Assembly (NCBI RefSeq): GCF_033118175.1
Contig: NC_083681.1
Coordinates: 16,448,001-16,512,000 of the forward strand
Length of the DNA: 64,000 bases
Origin: Dama dama
Taxonomy: Eukaryota > Chordata > Mammalia > Artiodactyla > Cervidae
Direction of reading: 5' to 3'
The position numbers and the translations under genes were made by a program. Positions within the stretch are counted from its first letter, which is position 1. Each line of letters begins with the position of its first letter. The notes under the pieces are model-generated. The model did not search any database and was not told where the DNA came from. It saw only the letters and a program-made list of their open reading frames with translations. This document shows positions 44,661 to 55,691 of the stretch, piece by piece.

Positions 44661-45254
44661 GTATCAGTATTTCTCTAATGTGCTTGTAAAGGGAGAAGTT
44701 TTCATGGCTCCCTCAGTGTTGATGTAAATTGTTTTTATTATAGTATTACTTAAATAGGATCAAAAATAACACTCGGTATAAATTCTTTAAGCTTGTAAAA
44801 TTATAAACTAAAATAAATGTGTAAATTAAAACAAGCCAAAGAAATTGAATGCCAACAAATTTACAAATTAAAACACAGGTCAAACTACCAACTAAAAGCA
44901 CTAAAATGATTGACCATAATTTATTGTGATCATTGATGTTGTGTACCGTCTATACCTTCATTCTTGATATACATATTTTCATCTGTATCCTGCTCCCTTT
45001 CTTTTGCAAGCCCTCTGAGCTTTCAGGTATTCACCTGTAAAACAGGAATAATCAGACCACATAATAAAGGACTCGGTGACGATACCATATAACAAAGCAC
45101 CAGAGGTCTGATAAAAAGGGAAACAGAAGACAACACGCTTCACCAAAGGAACTGTTCCAGGTTTGGGGTCAGGAATCCAGGGACGTGAGTGGACTAGGAA
45201 CTCAGATGAGCCAAGATTTATAGTAGGATTTGCCCTTCCAGAAGATACATGATG
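44661..45254. other. AT-rich unique sequence, no feature recognised
   Basis: Contains self-similar 'aaattataaactaaaa' / 'aaattaaaacaag' words at 44797-44875. No gene recognised. Confidence 0.4.
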
Positions 45255-45430
45255 ACAATTAAGGGCTTGGACTATGGAGGAAAACCTGGGCTTGAATTTT
45301 GTCATTGTCACTAGTGTCTGCACAGTACACTTAGCTCTTCTCAGCCTCAGTCTCTTCATTAATAAAATGAAGAAGGGTAACCACCCTTACCTTACAGGGT
45401 TGTTATGAAGACTGAATCAGATCATGTATG
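45255..45430 (+). repeat. MIR SINE
   Basis: 'ttaagggcttggactatgga', 'aaacctgggcttgaattttg', 'tcagcctcagtctcttcatt' and 'acagggttgttatgaagact' follow MIR order. The 126-codon minus-strand frame that crosses it is not a gene. Confidence 0.82.
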
Positions 45431-46541
45431 TGACGTCCTTAATACATTGTACTGTTGGCATGGGTAACAGAAAGACTGGAGGCCCTGGACAGACATGGGA
45501 AAAAAGCAAGTCATTGTCTGCAGACAAGCTGTCATCTCAGGCTACGTGCTGTAGGGAAACTTCCTCCTGGCAGAGACTGCTGGGGAAGGGAAAATACACG
45601 GTACCACGGACATGCTGATATAAGCTCTTGGGAAAATTCAGATCTGTGAATTTCAAAACATTGAAGAGGATGATAGAAATAGAAGAAAACCATACTTTTA
45701 AACACCCTGCCTGTTTTTGGCTTTTTGTAATATGTAGACATTAAAATTCTCAGAGGACGATTTATTCTCTGATTTGGGAAACCCACCCAGAGAGATTTTT
45801 AAAGTTTTTTTCTAAAGAAGCAAAATGGCTTCCTGCTGAAATTCAGCTCGTTAGAGATGCTGAGGATTCAGAGAGTTAAAACACAGATGAGGGACAGAAA
45901 AAGTGACATCTGGGAGAAATGATGTTCCTTTGATTTCAGAAAGAGTGGATGTGAGCTGAGAGGAGGGTTTGTTTTGGCTCTGTGTCCTGTCCAGCTGGGA
46001 AGGCCTGGAGTGGTGCTGGGTGAGGAGTGAGGACCAGGAGCTGAGATTCCTGTGCAGCTGTGACTTGGGGAGATTCTGAGATGGAGCGGAGCCAACTGGG
46101 ACCAAGTGATGAGTTGTGGCTTGGAGTTAGGGGAGAAGCCATTCTCCCTGCTTTTCAGGGGACCCAGCGCCACTCTGTCACCCTGAAGAGGGACTGCTTC
46201 AGGGATCCCTGGAGATCTTGGTCTGTCAAGGGCACCATCATACTTATCATGGTCCTTTGCCTTAGCAACAGGAAGTCTTCCCATCTCGTGGAGAACAGCA
46301 CAGGAGAGCCGGAGCTTTGGGGAAGAAAGGCAGATGATTTCCGGCAACTGCGAGGACAAACAGGCCAGATAGAGAACACATATGAGTGTGTGTGAGTGAC
46401 CGGGGAACCCTTAGAGAGGGGTAGAGCTCTGGTGTCATGTAGGGGAGACGTCAAGCCAATTTAGACATCAAGCCAACACCTACAATTTAGGCATTACAGT
46501 CAACTTGATAAGCTAACCATCCACAATATCAGTGAAAACTG
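45431..46541. other. Unique sequence, no feature recognised
   Basis: Frames of up to 163 codons (minus, 45868-46359), with others of 84-111 codons on both strands, overlap around 45850-46450. They contradict each other and show no domain. A non-coding RNA exon or regulatory region is possible but not supported. Confidence 0.35.
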
Positions 46542-46708
46542 CATGGCCTGTCAGTCACTTCAACCGTGTCCAGCTCTTTACGACCTTATGGACTGCAGCC
46601 CACCAGGCTCCTCTGTCCATGGGCTTCTCTAGGCAAGAGTACTAGACTGAGTTGTCATGCCCTCCTCCAGGGGACCTTCCCAACCCAGGGACTGAACCTT
46701 TATCTGTG
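46542..46708 (-). mobile_element. Bov-tA SINE, antisense, truncated
   Basis: 'gtcagtcacttcaaccgtgt', 'cccaccaggctcctctgtcc' and 'ttcccaacccagggactgaa'. Its tRNA head is missing: the homology ends at about 46708, where L1BT sequence begins. Confidence 0.9.
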
Positions 46709-46709
46709 A

Positions 46710-47185
46710 CTAGATAAAGAAGATGTAGTATATATATACAATGGAATGTATATATGTGTATAATGTGTATATATACAGTGGAATCTCTGGGAATGGACCC
46801 AGAGAATAGGTCCATCTTATTGAAATGTCAGACAGATAAAGACAAATACTGCATAATATCACTTGTATGTAAAATCTAAAACACAATACATACGAATGTA
46901 TACAGCAAAACAGAAACAGAGTCACAGACATACAGAACAAAGTAGAAGTGACCACTGGGGAGAAGCAAAGATAGACAAGGCAGAGATGTGGGATTAAGAG
47001 ACACAAAATACTATGAATAAAAATGATAAGCAGCAAGGATTTATTGTACAGCACAGGAAAGTATAGTCATTATCTTATAATAAGATTTAATGGAGTGTAA
47101 TCTATAAAAGTGTTAACTCACTATGCTGTACAACTGAGTCTAATATAATATCATAGATCAACTATTGTTAAATGTTAAAAAGTCA
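46710..47185 (+). mobile_element. L1BT-type 3' end
   Basis: 'agataaagaagatgtagtat', 'gtcagacagataaagacaaa', 'agcaaaacagaaacagagtc', 'caaggatttattgtacagca' and 'tgctgtacaactgagtctaa', in order, with an internal AT-rich expansion at 46728-46786. Ends near 'gttaaatgttaaaaa'. Confidence 0.85.
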
Positions 47186-48335
47186 AGATACCATTGATAC
47201 CCTGAGGGAAAATTTTCACAATGTACATGGTAGACATAGGATTAATCTCCCTAATGTACAAAAAGTTATTTTAATTTGTTAAAAAAAAAAGCAAAGAAAA
47301 GAAAGGAAAATCAACAATTTGAAAAGTAGACAAAGGATAGAAAATTCACAATAGCAGCAATCAAAAAGTTCATGGAAAGATGATCATCCTCAACTGTAAT
47401 CAAAATATAAAATAAATTTAAAGAAAAATATCATTTTCTGTCTATCAGATTGGCAGAAATGAAAAAAGGGAGAAAACCCAAAGTTGGTAAAAATTGGGGG
47501 AAATTCTCACTGTTATGTATTCTGGGAAAGCTTGAATTGCTACCTTTTGAGAACATAAACTAGAAACATCTGTTAAATTAAGAAATATACAAACCCAATA
47601 ATCCACTTCTGAAAATCCATCCTATAGGAATAAAATTGCCAGCGCATAAATATTTCTGTCACAGATGTTTATTGCCAGTGTTGTTTATTGTTAAATACTC
47701 ATTGATAGGGAAATAACCCATTAAATCATGATATGTTAATATGAAATGTTATACAGCTATTAAAGTGAGATAGTCAATATCTATTAATCTAGAGAGAAGT
47801 TCACATTACCTTTCTAAGTAAGAAAAGCAAACCACAGAGCAATAAATGTAGCATGGTCCGTTTTCATAGAAACAGTTATCAATCATCTCCCTCTTCGGTA
47901 TACGGGTGTGCATGTTTGTACCAACAAAGAGTATGGAGACAGTATAAGGATTAAACATCACCAGGGTTGAGGGGAGGTTTGGAGGGAGAGAAATAGGTGG
48001 AATACAGAGTATTTTTAGGGCAGTGAAAATACTGTGTCTGATATTATTCAATATATCAGTGATACACATCATTAGACATCTGTTCAAACCCACAGGGTGT
48101 GCAATACCAAGAATGAACCTTAATGTAAACTACAAACTTTGGGTGATGACGATGTGTTGATGTGGGTTTATTAATTGTAACAAATGCATCATTCTGGTTG
48201 GGGATGTTGATTGCAGGGTTGGTTATGCACCTGTTGGGGCAGGGGATACATGGGAAATCTCAGTACCTGCCTCTTAAATTTTTCTGTGAACCTAGAAATG
48301 TTCTAAACAAGATAAAGTATTTTTTCAAGTGTGGA
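47186..48335 (+). mobile_element. L1M 3' end
   Basis: 'tcttcctctgtaat'-type relic words, then 'aataaatttaaagaaaaat', 'agattggcagaaatgaaaaa', 'cccaataatccacttctgaa' and 'gctattaaagtgagatagtc'. The 3' piece at 47960-48335 reads 'catcattctggttggggatg', 'gggcaggggatacatgggaa' and 'ttctgtgaacctagaaatgt', the L1MA/L1MB 3' end. Possibly two adjoining fragments. Confidence 0.75.
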
Positions 48336-49734
48336 AAGTGTATCCTAAGGGAGTGAGAAATGGAGGAAACGTTGAGAGCAGAAATCATTAACGGCCATTA
48401 TGTATTTTTGGATTGTTTTATTGGATAGAATGGTCATGCAGTTTCTTTATCTAAGCACATTTACAAAGAGGACAATGTTTTCAAAGAGAAGGTGACCTCT
48501 TAGGCTGATTGGGCCTGAGCTGTGAGTCGGGTACTACTGTTCCTGCAGAGGAGCTTGGAGGAGAGTGACCAGAAGGGAGAGAAAGGGGAAAATTAGGGGG
48601 GAGTTTCTCACTCATACGTGATGCACGTCCATTTCTCCCTCTGAGAAGCCGTCCTAGGAACCCTCAGCCCTCTCTGGCTGGCTCCACGAGCTGCTGCCTC
48701 TCATTATCCAGTTCTTTTCTTCTAATGTCTAGGCTTTGGACACCGCCTTCTTCAGTGGTCTAATTTCAGCCATATGCACATTCTTGGGGTTGTCTCTGTT
48801 GCCGGTATGTGACATTTTCACACTTTGATCTCTTAATAGTCTTCATTCAAACAATAGTTCAGACAAATGAAAAAGTGACCACGTTTGCCTCCACATCTTT
48901 CAGCCAAAATCTACCACCCAGGAGCTAGCAGTGTCTGGGGGCACTGAGCCAGGCTGGACTCCAGCAAGAACACTGCCATTCTGACAACAGCCAAGCCTTC
49001 CCAGGCCTGCCTGAGGCAAATGTACATAGAATAAAGGTCCAATGGGGAAAATACTATCAGGGTGATGCTTAAAAAGTATTTACATTTGTTCATCTCCAAC
49101 AGTTAAATAAAGTCCTAGGGGTACAGACCCAGAGACAGCATCTTCCCATTGGAATTAAAAAAGAAGCATTCTGATTTTATTACTGTTCCCAGATGTTCTA
49201 GAAGCCTATCTTGGCTTAGAGACAATGCAGAACTACTCTTGCTTTTAAAGATTGAATTAAGTTAATTTGGCTGCTCTTAGGGTTTGGAACTCTGAGTTTT
49301 TAGAAAGGCAGGTGAGGAAGTCAGGGCCTTCCTCAGTTATGACCAGGAAGGGATCTTGCTTTTCCTCTCTTAAGATCCAAGAAAGAAAGCTTAGTGGTTA
49401 ATTTCTTAGTCTCAATGCCTACCTGGTCAGAAGGCCTTGTGTATCAGTCACATGTCCATACTGGAATTTAAATATCTCCTCCATTTCGGCAATAGGAGGT
49501 GGAAAGAGTTAACTGGCCACTTTGTTTTTGCCTCACTGAAATTTAAGCTAAGTGAGGAGTACCTGATTGTCAGTAAATCTGTAGAACTCATTTCACAGAA
49601 AAATACACTTGAAAATCAAGGAAGAGGGCATCATTTTCAAATGTAGGGACTCAAATCATTGAGACTTTCCAAGAGATCACTAAAAATGAATGGCATAGTC
49701 AGACCCAGAATCCCTGAGTGTCCCGAATTAGCCA
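48336..49734. other. Unique sequence, no feature recognised
   Basis: 1.4 kb with no recognised repeat. Short frames only (60-69 codons). Confidence 0.45.
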
Positions 49735-50290
49735 TGTTGGCTTAAAAAATTGTCACAACCTAGGGGTTGAGAGTTATGTTTTATTTGGTGGGAATTTTTA
49801 GAACTTAGGCCGGGGAGACAGCATCTCATGTAACCCTGGTGACCCTTAGAGAACTGCTCTGAGAAGTCAGGGGCAGGAATCAGGTTACAGAGAAGTTTGC
49901 AACAAAGGGCAGGTAGTCTGAAGCTCAAAAATATTTTTATGTGACTTTTCACCAGGTATCTCAAGTGAAGACATTTAGCACTTTTCTTTGTGTGGGAAGA
50001 TGCAAGAGTCCAGGCTTACTGAAATCATTCCTTTCATGTGCATCTCAGCTAGCTGTGGCCAGTATCCCATGCTTTTCCTGTTCTGAGTCCTGAGTTCCTC
50101 AGTGCTCACCTGAGTTCCTCACCATAAGGAGTGGCTGCAGCCTCATGGCTGCATGATTGCAAGTATTGTTCTCCTTCCTGAGTGACCTGGAGGGGCTGGA
50201 ATTGTGATGATTGTGACATCCTTGTTTATCAATATGGCAGGAATACTCCATGTCTCAGCTGCTTCTTTCTGCTCCTTAAAATCATCTTAT
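49735..50290. mobile_element. Probable ruminant ERV LTR fragment
   Basis: From memory, the stretch 'gagagttatgttttatttgg', 'agacagcatctcatgtaacc', 'tgggaagatgcaagagtcca', 'gaaatcattcctttcatgtg' and 'tggccagtatcccatgcttt' recurs as a ruminant-specific LTR. No internal ERV genes or paired LTR are seen nearby, so it would be a solo or partial LTR. The family name and orientation are not established here. Confidence 0.45.
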
Positions 50291-50571
50291 CTGACTTTGC
50301 CAGGGGGAATGGAGAAGAGCATTCTGGACAGAAGGAACCTTTTACACACAGAAGCAAGGCTTGAAGCAGCAAGAATGTTTAGAGCTCTGGCAGTTTAACA
50401 TGACAAAGAAATGGGAGTGTGAAGTGACACGTGAGAGGTGGAAAATCAGCCATGTCAACAGGTTACAGATTTTGGAGTTGGTATTACAGAGAACTCTCTC
50501 AATGGCAAGTTACAGAAACTCAAGACCAAACTCAGTTAAGTAATAACAATAACAACAACAACAGTAATACG

Positions 50572-50765
50572 TCACAGTTACTGAGCACTTCATTTTGTCC
50601 CAGGCAATGTTCTAAGTTCTCTGTATGCATTCACTCATTCAAACCTCATTAAAATCCTATGAGGTAAGTATTATTGTTATTATGCCCATTTTATAGATGA
50701 AGAAACTGATGATAGAAAGTTTGTTCAAGGTCACATGGTCAGTAAGCAGCAGCACTGGCATTCTA
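50572..50765 (+). repeat. MIR-type ancient SINE
   Basis: 'cagttactgagcacttcatt', 'caggcaatgttctaagttct', 'catttta' then 'tagatgaagaaactgatgat' and 'aggtcacatggtcagtaagc', in MIR order. Confidence 0.78.
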
Positions 50766-51252
50766 ACATAGGAAATATATTGACTCTTGTCATTGGTAGA
50801 GTCATTGGGTAAAGCTTGCTTCATGTGCTACTAAATTCAGAAACCCAAACTTTATCCTGAGGCTCTGTCTTGGCTTTACCCTCAGCTCTGTTACCTTCAG
50901 CAGGTTGCCTTCATCTTTGGAGAGACTCTCTCCATGAAAAGGAAAACAGACTACACAGATTGCAGAGCAAGAGTGAGCCCATTGCCCTCCCAAACCCTAG
51001 GCATGACATTTCTGCCTGGCCCTGACTTGACCATTCTGGAATGGATTGCTGGGATGGGGAGTAGGGGGTGTAGAAGAAATGGGTGGGCCAGAGTCAACAG
51101 CATGGGAGGAACTTCCCAGACAGGGAAACCACGCATCCCTCCAAGAGGTAGGGCATTGCTGGATAGATGGCCCACCAGTGGCTGCAGAGAGGGCAGGGGC
51201 AAAACCAAGCTGCCTTTTAGAAAAATGGGTGCATGATGGATTGGAGGATTGT
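50766..51252. other. Unique sequence, no feature recognised
   Basis: Precedes the BovB. Frames of 100-123 codons on both strands read into the BovB and are not genes. Confidence 0.4.
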
Positions 51253-51264
51253 AGAACTGGAGAT

Positions 51265-52672
51265 ACATTGCACTCAATATGCCAGGAAATTTTGAAAACT
51301 CAGCAGTGGACACAGGACTGGAAAAGGTCAGTTTTCATTCCAGTCACAAAGAAAGGCAATCCCCAAATTGCTCAAACTACCACACAACTGTACTCATCTC
51401 ACACTCTAGTAAAGTAATGCTCAAAATTCTCCAAGCCAGGCTTCAGCAATACGTGAACCAAGAACTTCCAGATGTTCAAGCTGGTTTTAGAAAAGGCAGA
51501 GGAACCAGAGATCAAATTGCCAATATCTGCTGGATCATAGAAACAGCTAGAGAGTTCCGGAAAAACATCTATTTCTGCTTTATTGACTACGCCAAAGCCT
51601 TCGACTGTGTGGATCACAATAAACTGTGGAAAATTCTGGAAGAGATGGGAATACCAGACCACCTGACTTGCCTCTTGAGAAACCTGTATGCAGGTCAGGA
51701 AGCAACAGTTAGAACTGGACATAGAACAACAGACTGGTTCCAAATAGGAAAAGGAGTCCGTCAAGGCTGTATATTGTCACCCTGCTTATTTAACTTCTAT
51801 GCAGAGTACATCATGAGAAACGCTGGACTGGAAGAAGCACAAGCTGGAATCAAGATTGCCGGGAGAAATATCAATAACCTCAGATATGCAGATGACACCA
51901 CCCTTATGGCAGAGAGTGAAGAGGAACTAAAAAGTCTCTTGATGAAAGTGAAAGAGGAGAGTGAAAAAGTTGGCTTAAAGCTCAACCTTCAGAAAACTAA
52001 GATCATGGCATCTGGTGCCAACACTTCATGGGAAATAGACGGGGAAACAGTGGAAGCAGTGTCAGACTTTATTTTGGGGGGCTCCAAAATCACTGCAGAT
52101 TGTGACTGCAGCCATGAAATTAAAAGACACTTACTCCTTGGCAGGAAAGTTATGACCAACCTAGATAGCATATTAAAAAGTAGAGACATTACTTTGCCAA
52201 CAAAGGTCCATCTAGTCAAAGCTATGGTTTTTCCAGTGGTCAGGTAAGGATGTGAGATTTGGACTGGGAAGAAAGCTGAGCACCGAAAAATTGATGCTTT
52301 TGAACTGTGGTGTTGGAGAAGACTCTTGAGAGTCCCTTGGACTGCAAGGAGATCCAACCAGTCCATCCTGAAGGAGATCAGTCCTGGGTGTTCATTGGAA
52401 GGACTGATGCTGAAGCTGAAACTCCAATGCTTTGGCCACCTCATGCGAAGAGTTGACTCATTGGAAAAGACCCTGATGCTGGGAGGAATTGGGGGCAGGA
52501 GGAGAAGGGGATGACAGAGGATGAGATGGCTGGATGGCATCACCGACTCGATGGGCATGAGTTTGAGTAAACTCTGGGAGTTTGTGATGAACAGGGAGGC
52601 CTGGCGTGCTGCGATTCATGGGGTCGCAAAGAGTTGGACACGACTGAGCGACTGAACTGGCTGAACTGACTG
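51265..52672 (+). mobile_element. BovB LINE, 5'-truncated (1.41 kb)
   Basis: Runs from just before the RT domain to the end of the element ('gactgagcgactgaactggc'). Perfect 12-bp target duplications 'agaactggagat' at 51253-51264 and 52673-52684 fix both borders. Very similar by eye to 24937-26103 and in the same orientation. Unlike that copy it has no A insertion near the end of the RT region. Confidence 0.97.
51279..52247 (+). pseudogene. BovB reverse transcriptase relic with long open frame (322 codons)
   Basis: The longest open frame in the window. Residues 1-30 are in a shifted frame; the proper frame of that part lies in the overlapping frame ending 51417, so a 1-base change near 51355-51370 separates them. 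From about residue 31 it is authentic RTE-type RT: fingers/palm segment 'GFRKGRGTRDQI' (residues 69-80), motif A 'FIDYAKAFD' (101-109), motif B 'GVRQGCILSP' (159-168) and catalytic YADD (203-206; bases 51885-51896). It stops at 52247 (TAA after a lost Met codon), before the RT thumb and C-terminal region, which follow as broken frames (52326-52514). No endonuclease. Catalytic residues intact, but no functional protein is likely. Confidence 0.93.
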
Positions 52673-52929
52673 AGAACTGGAGATGGGGGCCAGCTGGAAA
52701 GCCAGCAGAGTTTTCCAGTTGAGCAGTGAACCTGAGGCAGTGGCCTTGATGAGCAGAGTAAGGAGGCAGAAAGTCTGTAGGAGACAGATTTGGACATGGG
52801 CCTGGAGAGGAAGTCAGAGGCAAAGACAACCCTAAGACTGTATGATTAATTGAAACTGAAAAGTTCGCAAATGATGAGTGCATTCACTCGTTTGGGGGTA
52901 TGTCGTGTTTGCAATCAGGTTGTCTACCC

Positions 52930-53045
52930 AGCTAGATGGTAAACTCCACAAGCAGAGACCTCACCTGCTTTGTTCACTATAAGATCCACAGTCAGCACCC
53001 AGCGCCTGGCGCGCAGTAGGCACTCACTAGTTAAATGAACAAAAG
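52930..53045 (-). repeat. L2 3' end, antisense
   Basis: 'gctagatggtaaactccaca', 'cacctgctttgttcactata' and 'agcgcctggcgcgcagtagg', ending 'gttaaatgaacaaaag', in antisense L2 order. Confidence 0.72.
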
Positions 53046-53077
53046 AAAAGTGTCTACCCAACAGCCAAGTGCAGGCA

Positions 53078-53290
53078 CCATTGTTCAGTCGCTTCAGTTG
53101 TGTCCGACTCTTTGCGACCCCATGGACTGTAGCCCACCAGGCTCCTCTGTCCATGGGCTTTTCCAAGCAAGAATATTGGAGTGGGTTGCCATTTCCTCCT
53201 CCAGGAGATCTTCCCAACCCAGGGATCGAACCTGCATCTCTCGCATTGGCAGATGAATTCTTTACTACTAGCACCACCGGGAAATCCCTT
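53078..53290 (-). mobile_element. Bov-tA SINE, antisense
   Basis: The plus strand reads 'tcagtcgcttcagttgtgtc' ... 'ccactagcaccaccgggaaa', the reverse complement of Bov-tA with tRNA head at 53255-53290. Confidence 0.95.
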
Positions 53291-54088
53291 TCACCTAAGG
53301 CTGCACATCTCAGTTGCCTGAAAAGGGATTATTTGTGCTAACACTGGCCCCCAGGCCTCTCTCCCCATAACCCTCTGAACGGATGTCCCTGGTTGGAGGG
53401 GGAGGGGAATGAGGCCCAGAAAGATATTTTGTTTAAAGCTCCCCCAGTCACTGTGATAAACACCCCTGCCTCAGAACTACTAGGCTTTACCATAGTTCAA
53501 TGTGTAATGTAATATGGAAATGAAAAGAAAAAAAATGATTCAAGACCTTAGTCATTGTTTCTCCCCTCGGGATCTGAATCAAATTAATTTTTTTCAAACA
53601 TACTTAGAGTTGATATTTGAAAAATGTAATAAAAAATACCAAGGGAAGCAATTCAAAAAAGTTCTTCAACGAGGAAGTCCTGGGAGAAGGACAGGACTGG
53701 GCCCTGGGCAGAAAAGAAAATGCACAGCCCACAGGTCTTCCCTGCCACCATGTAAGGCAGGAGTCCGTCTGTCCACATCTGCCTTCCCACTCAGCACAGA
53801 GGAGCCCCCGAGAGGTGCCCGCACCCCCACAGAAGTGACAGGAACCGAGGCAAAGCGGGCCTGGGAAGGTAAGAAAAACACACAGACATGGCAGAGAGAT
53901 AGACCAAACTGTCTAAGCAGCTAGCAGGGCATTCTCAAAAACATGAAGCTGCTGTTATTCTAAGAACATGCAGAACTTTGTAGTCAAAGAATGGCAAAAG
54001 TGGGAATGCTCAGAGAAGCAAAAGAAAACAATTTTACTGGAGGAAATCATGGAATCTGAAAATAGAACATTCTGGAATGGAATGGTTG
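53291..54088. other. Unique sequence; open frame ending at a strong splice donor
   Basis: An open frame of 136 codons (53514-53924) runs through a perfect donor-like site 'ctgggaaggtaagaaaaac' (GAAG then GTAAGA, cut near 53868). The encoded peptide has no recognised family and the second half is Pro/Arg-rich. No acceptor or start could be confirmed. Could be a lineage-specific or non-coding exon, or chance. Confidence 0.25.
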
Positions 54089-54207
54089 CTGTCGTTGTTC
54101 AGTCTTTAAATTGTGCCCAGCTCTTTGCGACCCCATGGGCTGCAAAACATGAGGCTTCCCTGTATTGTACTACCTCCCAGAGTTTGCGCAAAATCATGTC
54201 CACTGAG
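54089..54207 (-). mobile_element. BovB LINE 3' tail, antisense, 5'-truncated
   Basis: 'tcgttgttcagtctttaaat', 'ctctttgcgaccccatgggc', 'gaggcttccctgtattgtac' and 'gcgcaaaatcatgtccactg' are the reverse complement of the BovB 3' tail. No duplication readable. Confidence 0.85.
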
Positions 54208-54436
54208 ATTAATAGATATACACTATACATGTAAGATAGGTAAACAATAAGTATTTATTGTATGTCACAGGGAACTATATTCAATATCATATAATAATCT
54301 ACAATGGAAAATAAGCTGAAAAGAATATATATATTTATATTTATGTATACTTTTGTGTGTGTATATATAACTGAATCACTTTGCTGCCCACCTGAAATTA
54401 ACACATTATAAGTCAACTATATTTCAGTTTTTTAGA
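54208..54436 (+). mobile_element. L1BT-type 3' end
   Basis: 'aggtaaacaataagtattta', 'tcacagggaactatattcaa', 'tataactgaatcactttgct' and 'cacctgaaattaacacatta', the last ~230 bp of L1BT. Confidence 0.92.
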
Positions 54437-54639
54437 AAGCATAGAACATTCTGGAATAGAATGAAATTTGCTCAGGAATTCTCTGTGTGCAGCCAGCCTG
54501 CAGAGGGGTGACCTAGCCCTCCAGCTTCCTCTCCCACTGTGTGTCCTCCCACATCCACTGCAGACATCCTGCACTCCCAATGCACTGACCTTACCTTCCT
54601 TCATATCTCTGTGCTTGAGAAAACCTTCCCCCTTGTCCA

Positions 54640-54885
54640 TGAATCAGAAGCTTACTCATCCTTCCAGACTCACCTCCAACAGAGGCTGCCTCCTTTGGGG
54701 AGCCTTCCCTGATTCCCTAGGCCGAGAGGGTCAGTTCCTTGCTTTTCTCTGTGCTTCTGCTCCTTTGTTCAGTGTGATTTTTCATGCAATTTCAAAATCA
54801 ATATCATGTTATGTTGTAATGATTTGTTTACACAAGTCCATCCTCCTTTAGGATGTGGCTTTTCAAGGATAAGAATTATGCATTA
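54640..54885 (-). repeat. L2 3' region, antisense
   Basis: 'ttccagactcacctccaaca', 'ggggagccttccctgattcc' and 'ttgcttttctctgtgcttct' in antisense L2 order. Confidence 0.7.
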
Positions 54886-54934
54886 AGACCAAAAAAAAAA
54901 AGGAACGGGAACTGTCTATGTGCTAGAAAGCAAT

Positions 54935-55140
54935 GGTTATTTCTATTCTACAACCCTACAAAGCAAGCACAAGATTCACCTTTTACAGATGAGAAAACTG
55001 ATGCTCTGAGTGTCCCAATAAATTTCCCAAAGTCACAAAGCTGATTAGCAACAAGATGTAAGACTCCATAGTCAAGATGTAAGACTCCATAGTCAAGATG
55101 TAAGACTCCACCATCAAGACTCTCTCCATTAGACCACACT
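54935..55140 (+). repeat. MIR-type SINE with an internal 21-bp tandem array
   Basis: 'ccttttacagatgagaaaac', 'ccaaagtcacaaagctgatt' (MIR core) and after the array 'attagaccacactgcctctt' (MIR 3' end). The array sits inside it. Confidence 0.75.
55052..55114. repeat. Three-copy 21-bp minisatellite
   Basis: Three head-to-tail units beginning 'caagatgtaagactcca' at 55052, 55073 and 55094. The first two are identical and the third differs at three positions. It makes a repeated peptide in the antisense frame (54948-55139), which is an artefact. Confidence 0.95.
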
Positions 55141-55683
55141 GCCTCTTCTTTGCCTCTGTATTTTGTGGCACATATTTGGTACTCAGTAAATGTCCAGCAA
55201 GTGGATCAGTGGTAGGCCTACTAACTATAAGTACCTTGAGAGTAAGACGGTACCTACTACCTCAAATTCATCTCTGGAGCTAGCTCCAAGTTTCCACCCT
55301 CTAACCTCTCCATAAATATGAGATGGCTCAAACTGTGAATAAACAGATTTCATGCTACAAAACCTATATAATTGTTATGTGCTTGCTAGAAATAAGTGGA
55401 CCAATTAGCAAAAAGAGCAGAAAGAGCAACTGTGCATTAAACACTTTGAAAGGAAATCATCTTTCCTAACCCCACCACTAAGCCGCATAGTCAAAAAACA
55501 ACCTTATCCTAAAGGCAAGCCATTCAGCATCTCATGCAGACACTTTTCAGGTATCAAATGCTGGCCAGCTTGTTAGGATATGGCTCTATTTCACATCAGG
55601 TGTTCATAGGCTTTACTAGATTCAGATAGAAAGAAAATAACATTAGGTAGCACCCACCTTAACAATTTTTCATACTAAAGTCA
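55141..55683. other. Unique sequence, no feature recognised
   Basis: No repeat or gene recognised. Confidence 0.45.
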
Positions 55684-55691
55684 TGTTTCTT

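Noticed and set aside
44979..45359. 126-codon minus-strand frame
   Set aside because: Runs through an antisense MIR; no family resemblance.
45868..46359. 163-codon minus-strand frame
   Set aside because: Overlaps long frames on the other strand and in other frames, no domain, no splice or start support; likely chance in GC-richer sequence.
51989..52558. 189-codon minus-strand frame over the 51-kb BovB
   Set aside because: Antisense shadow of BovB, same as at 25 kb.
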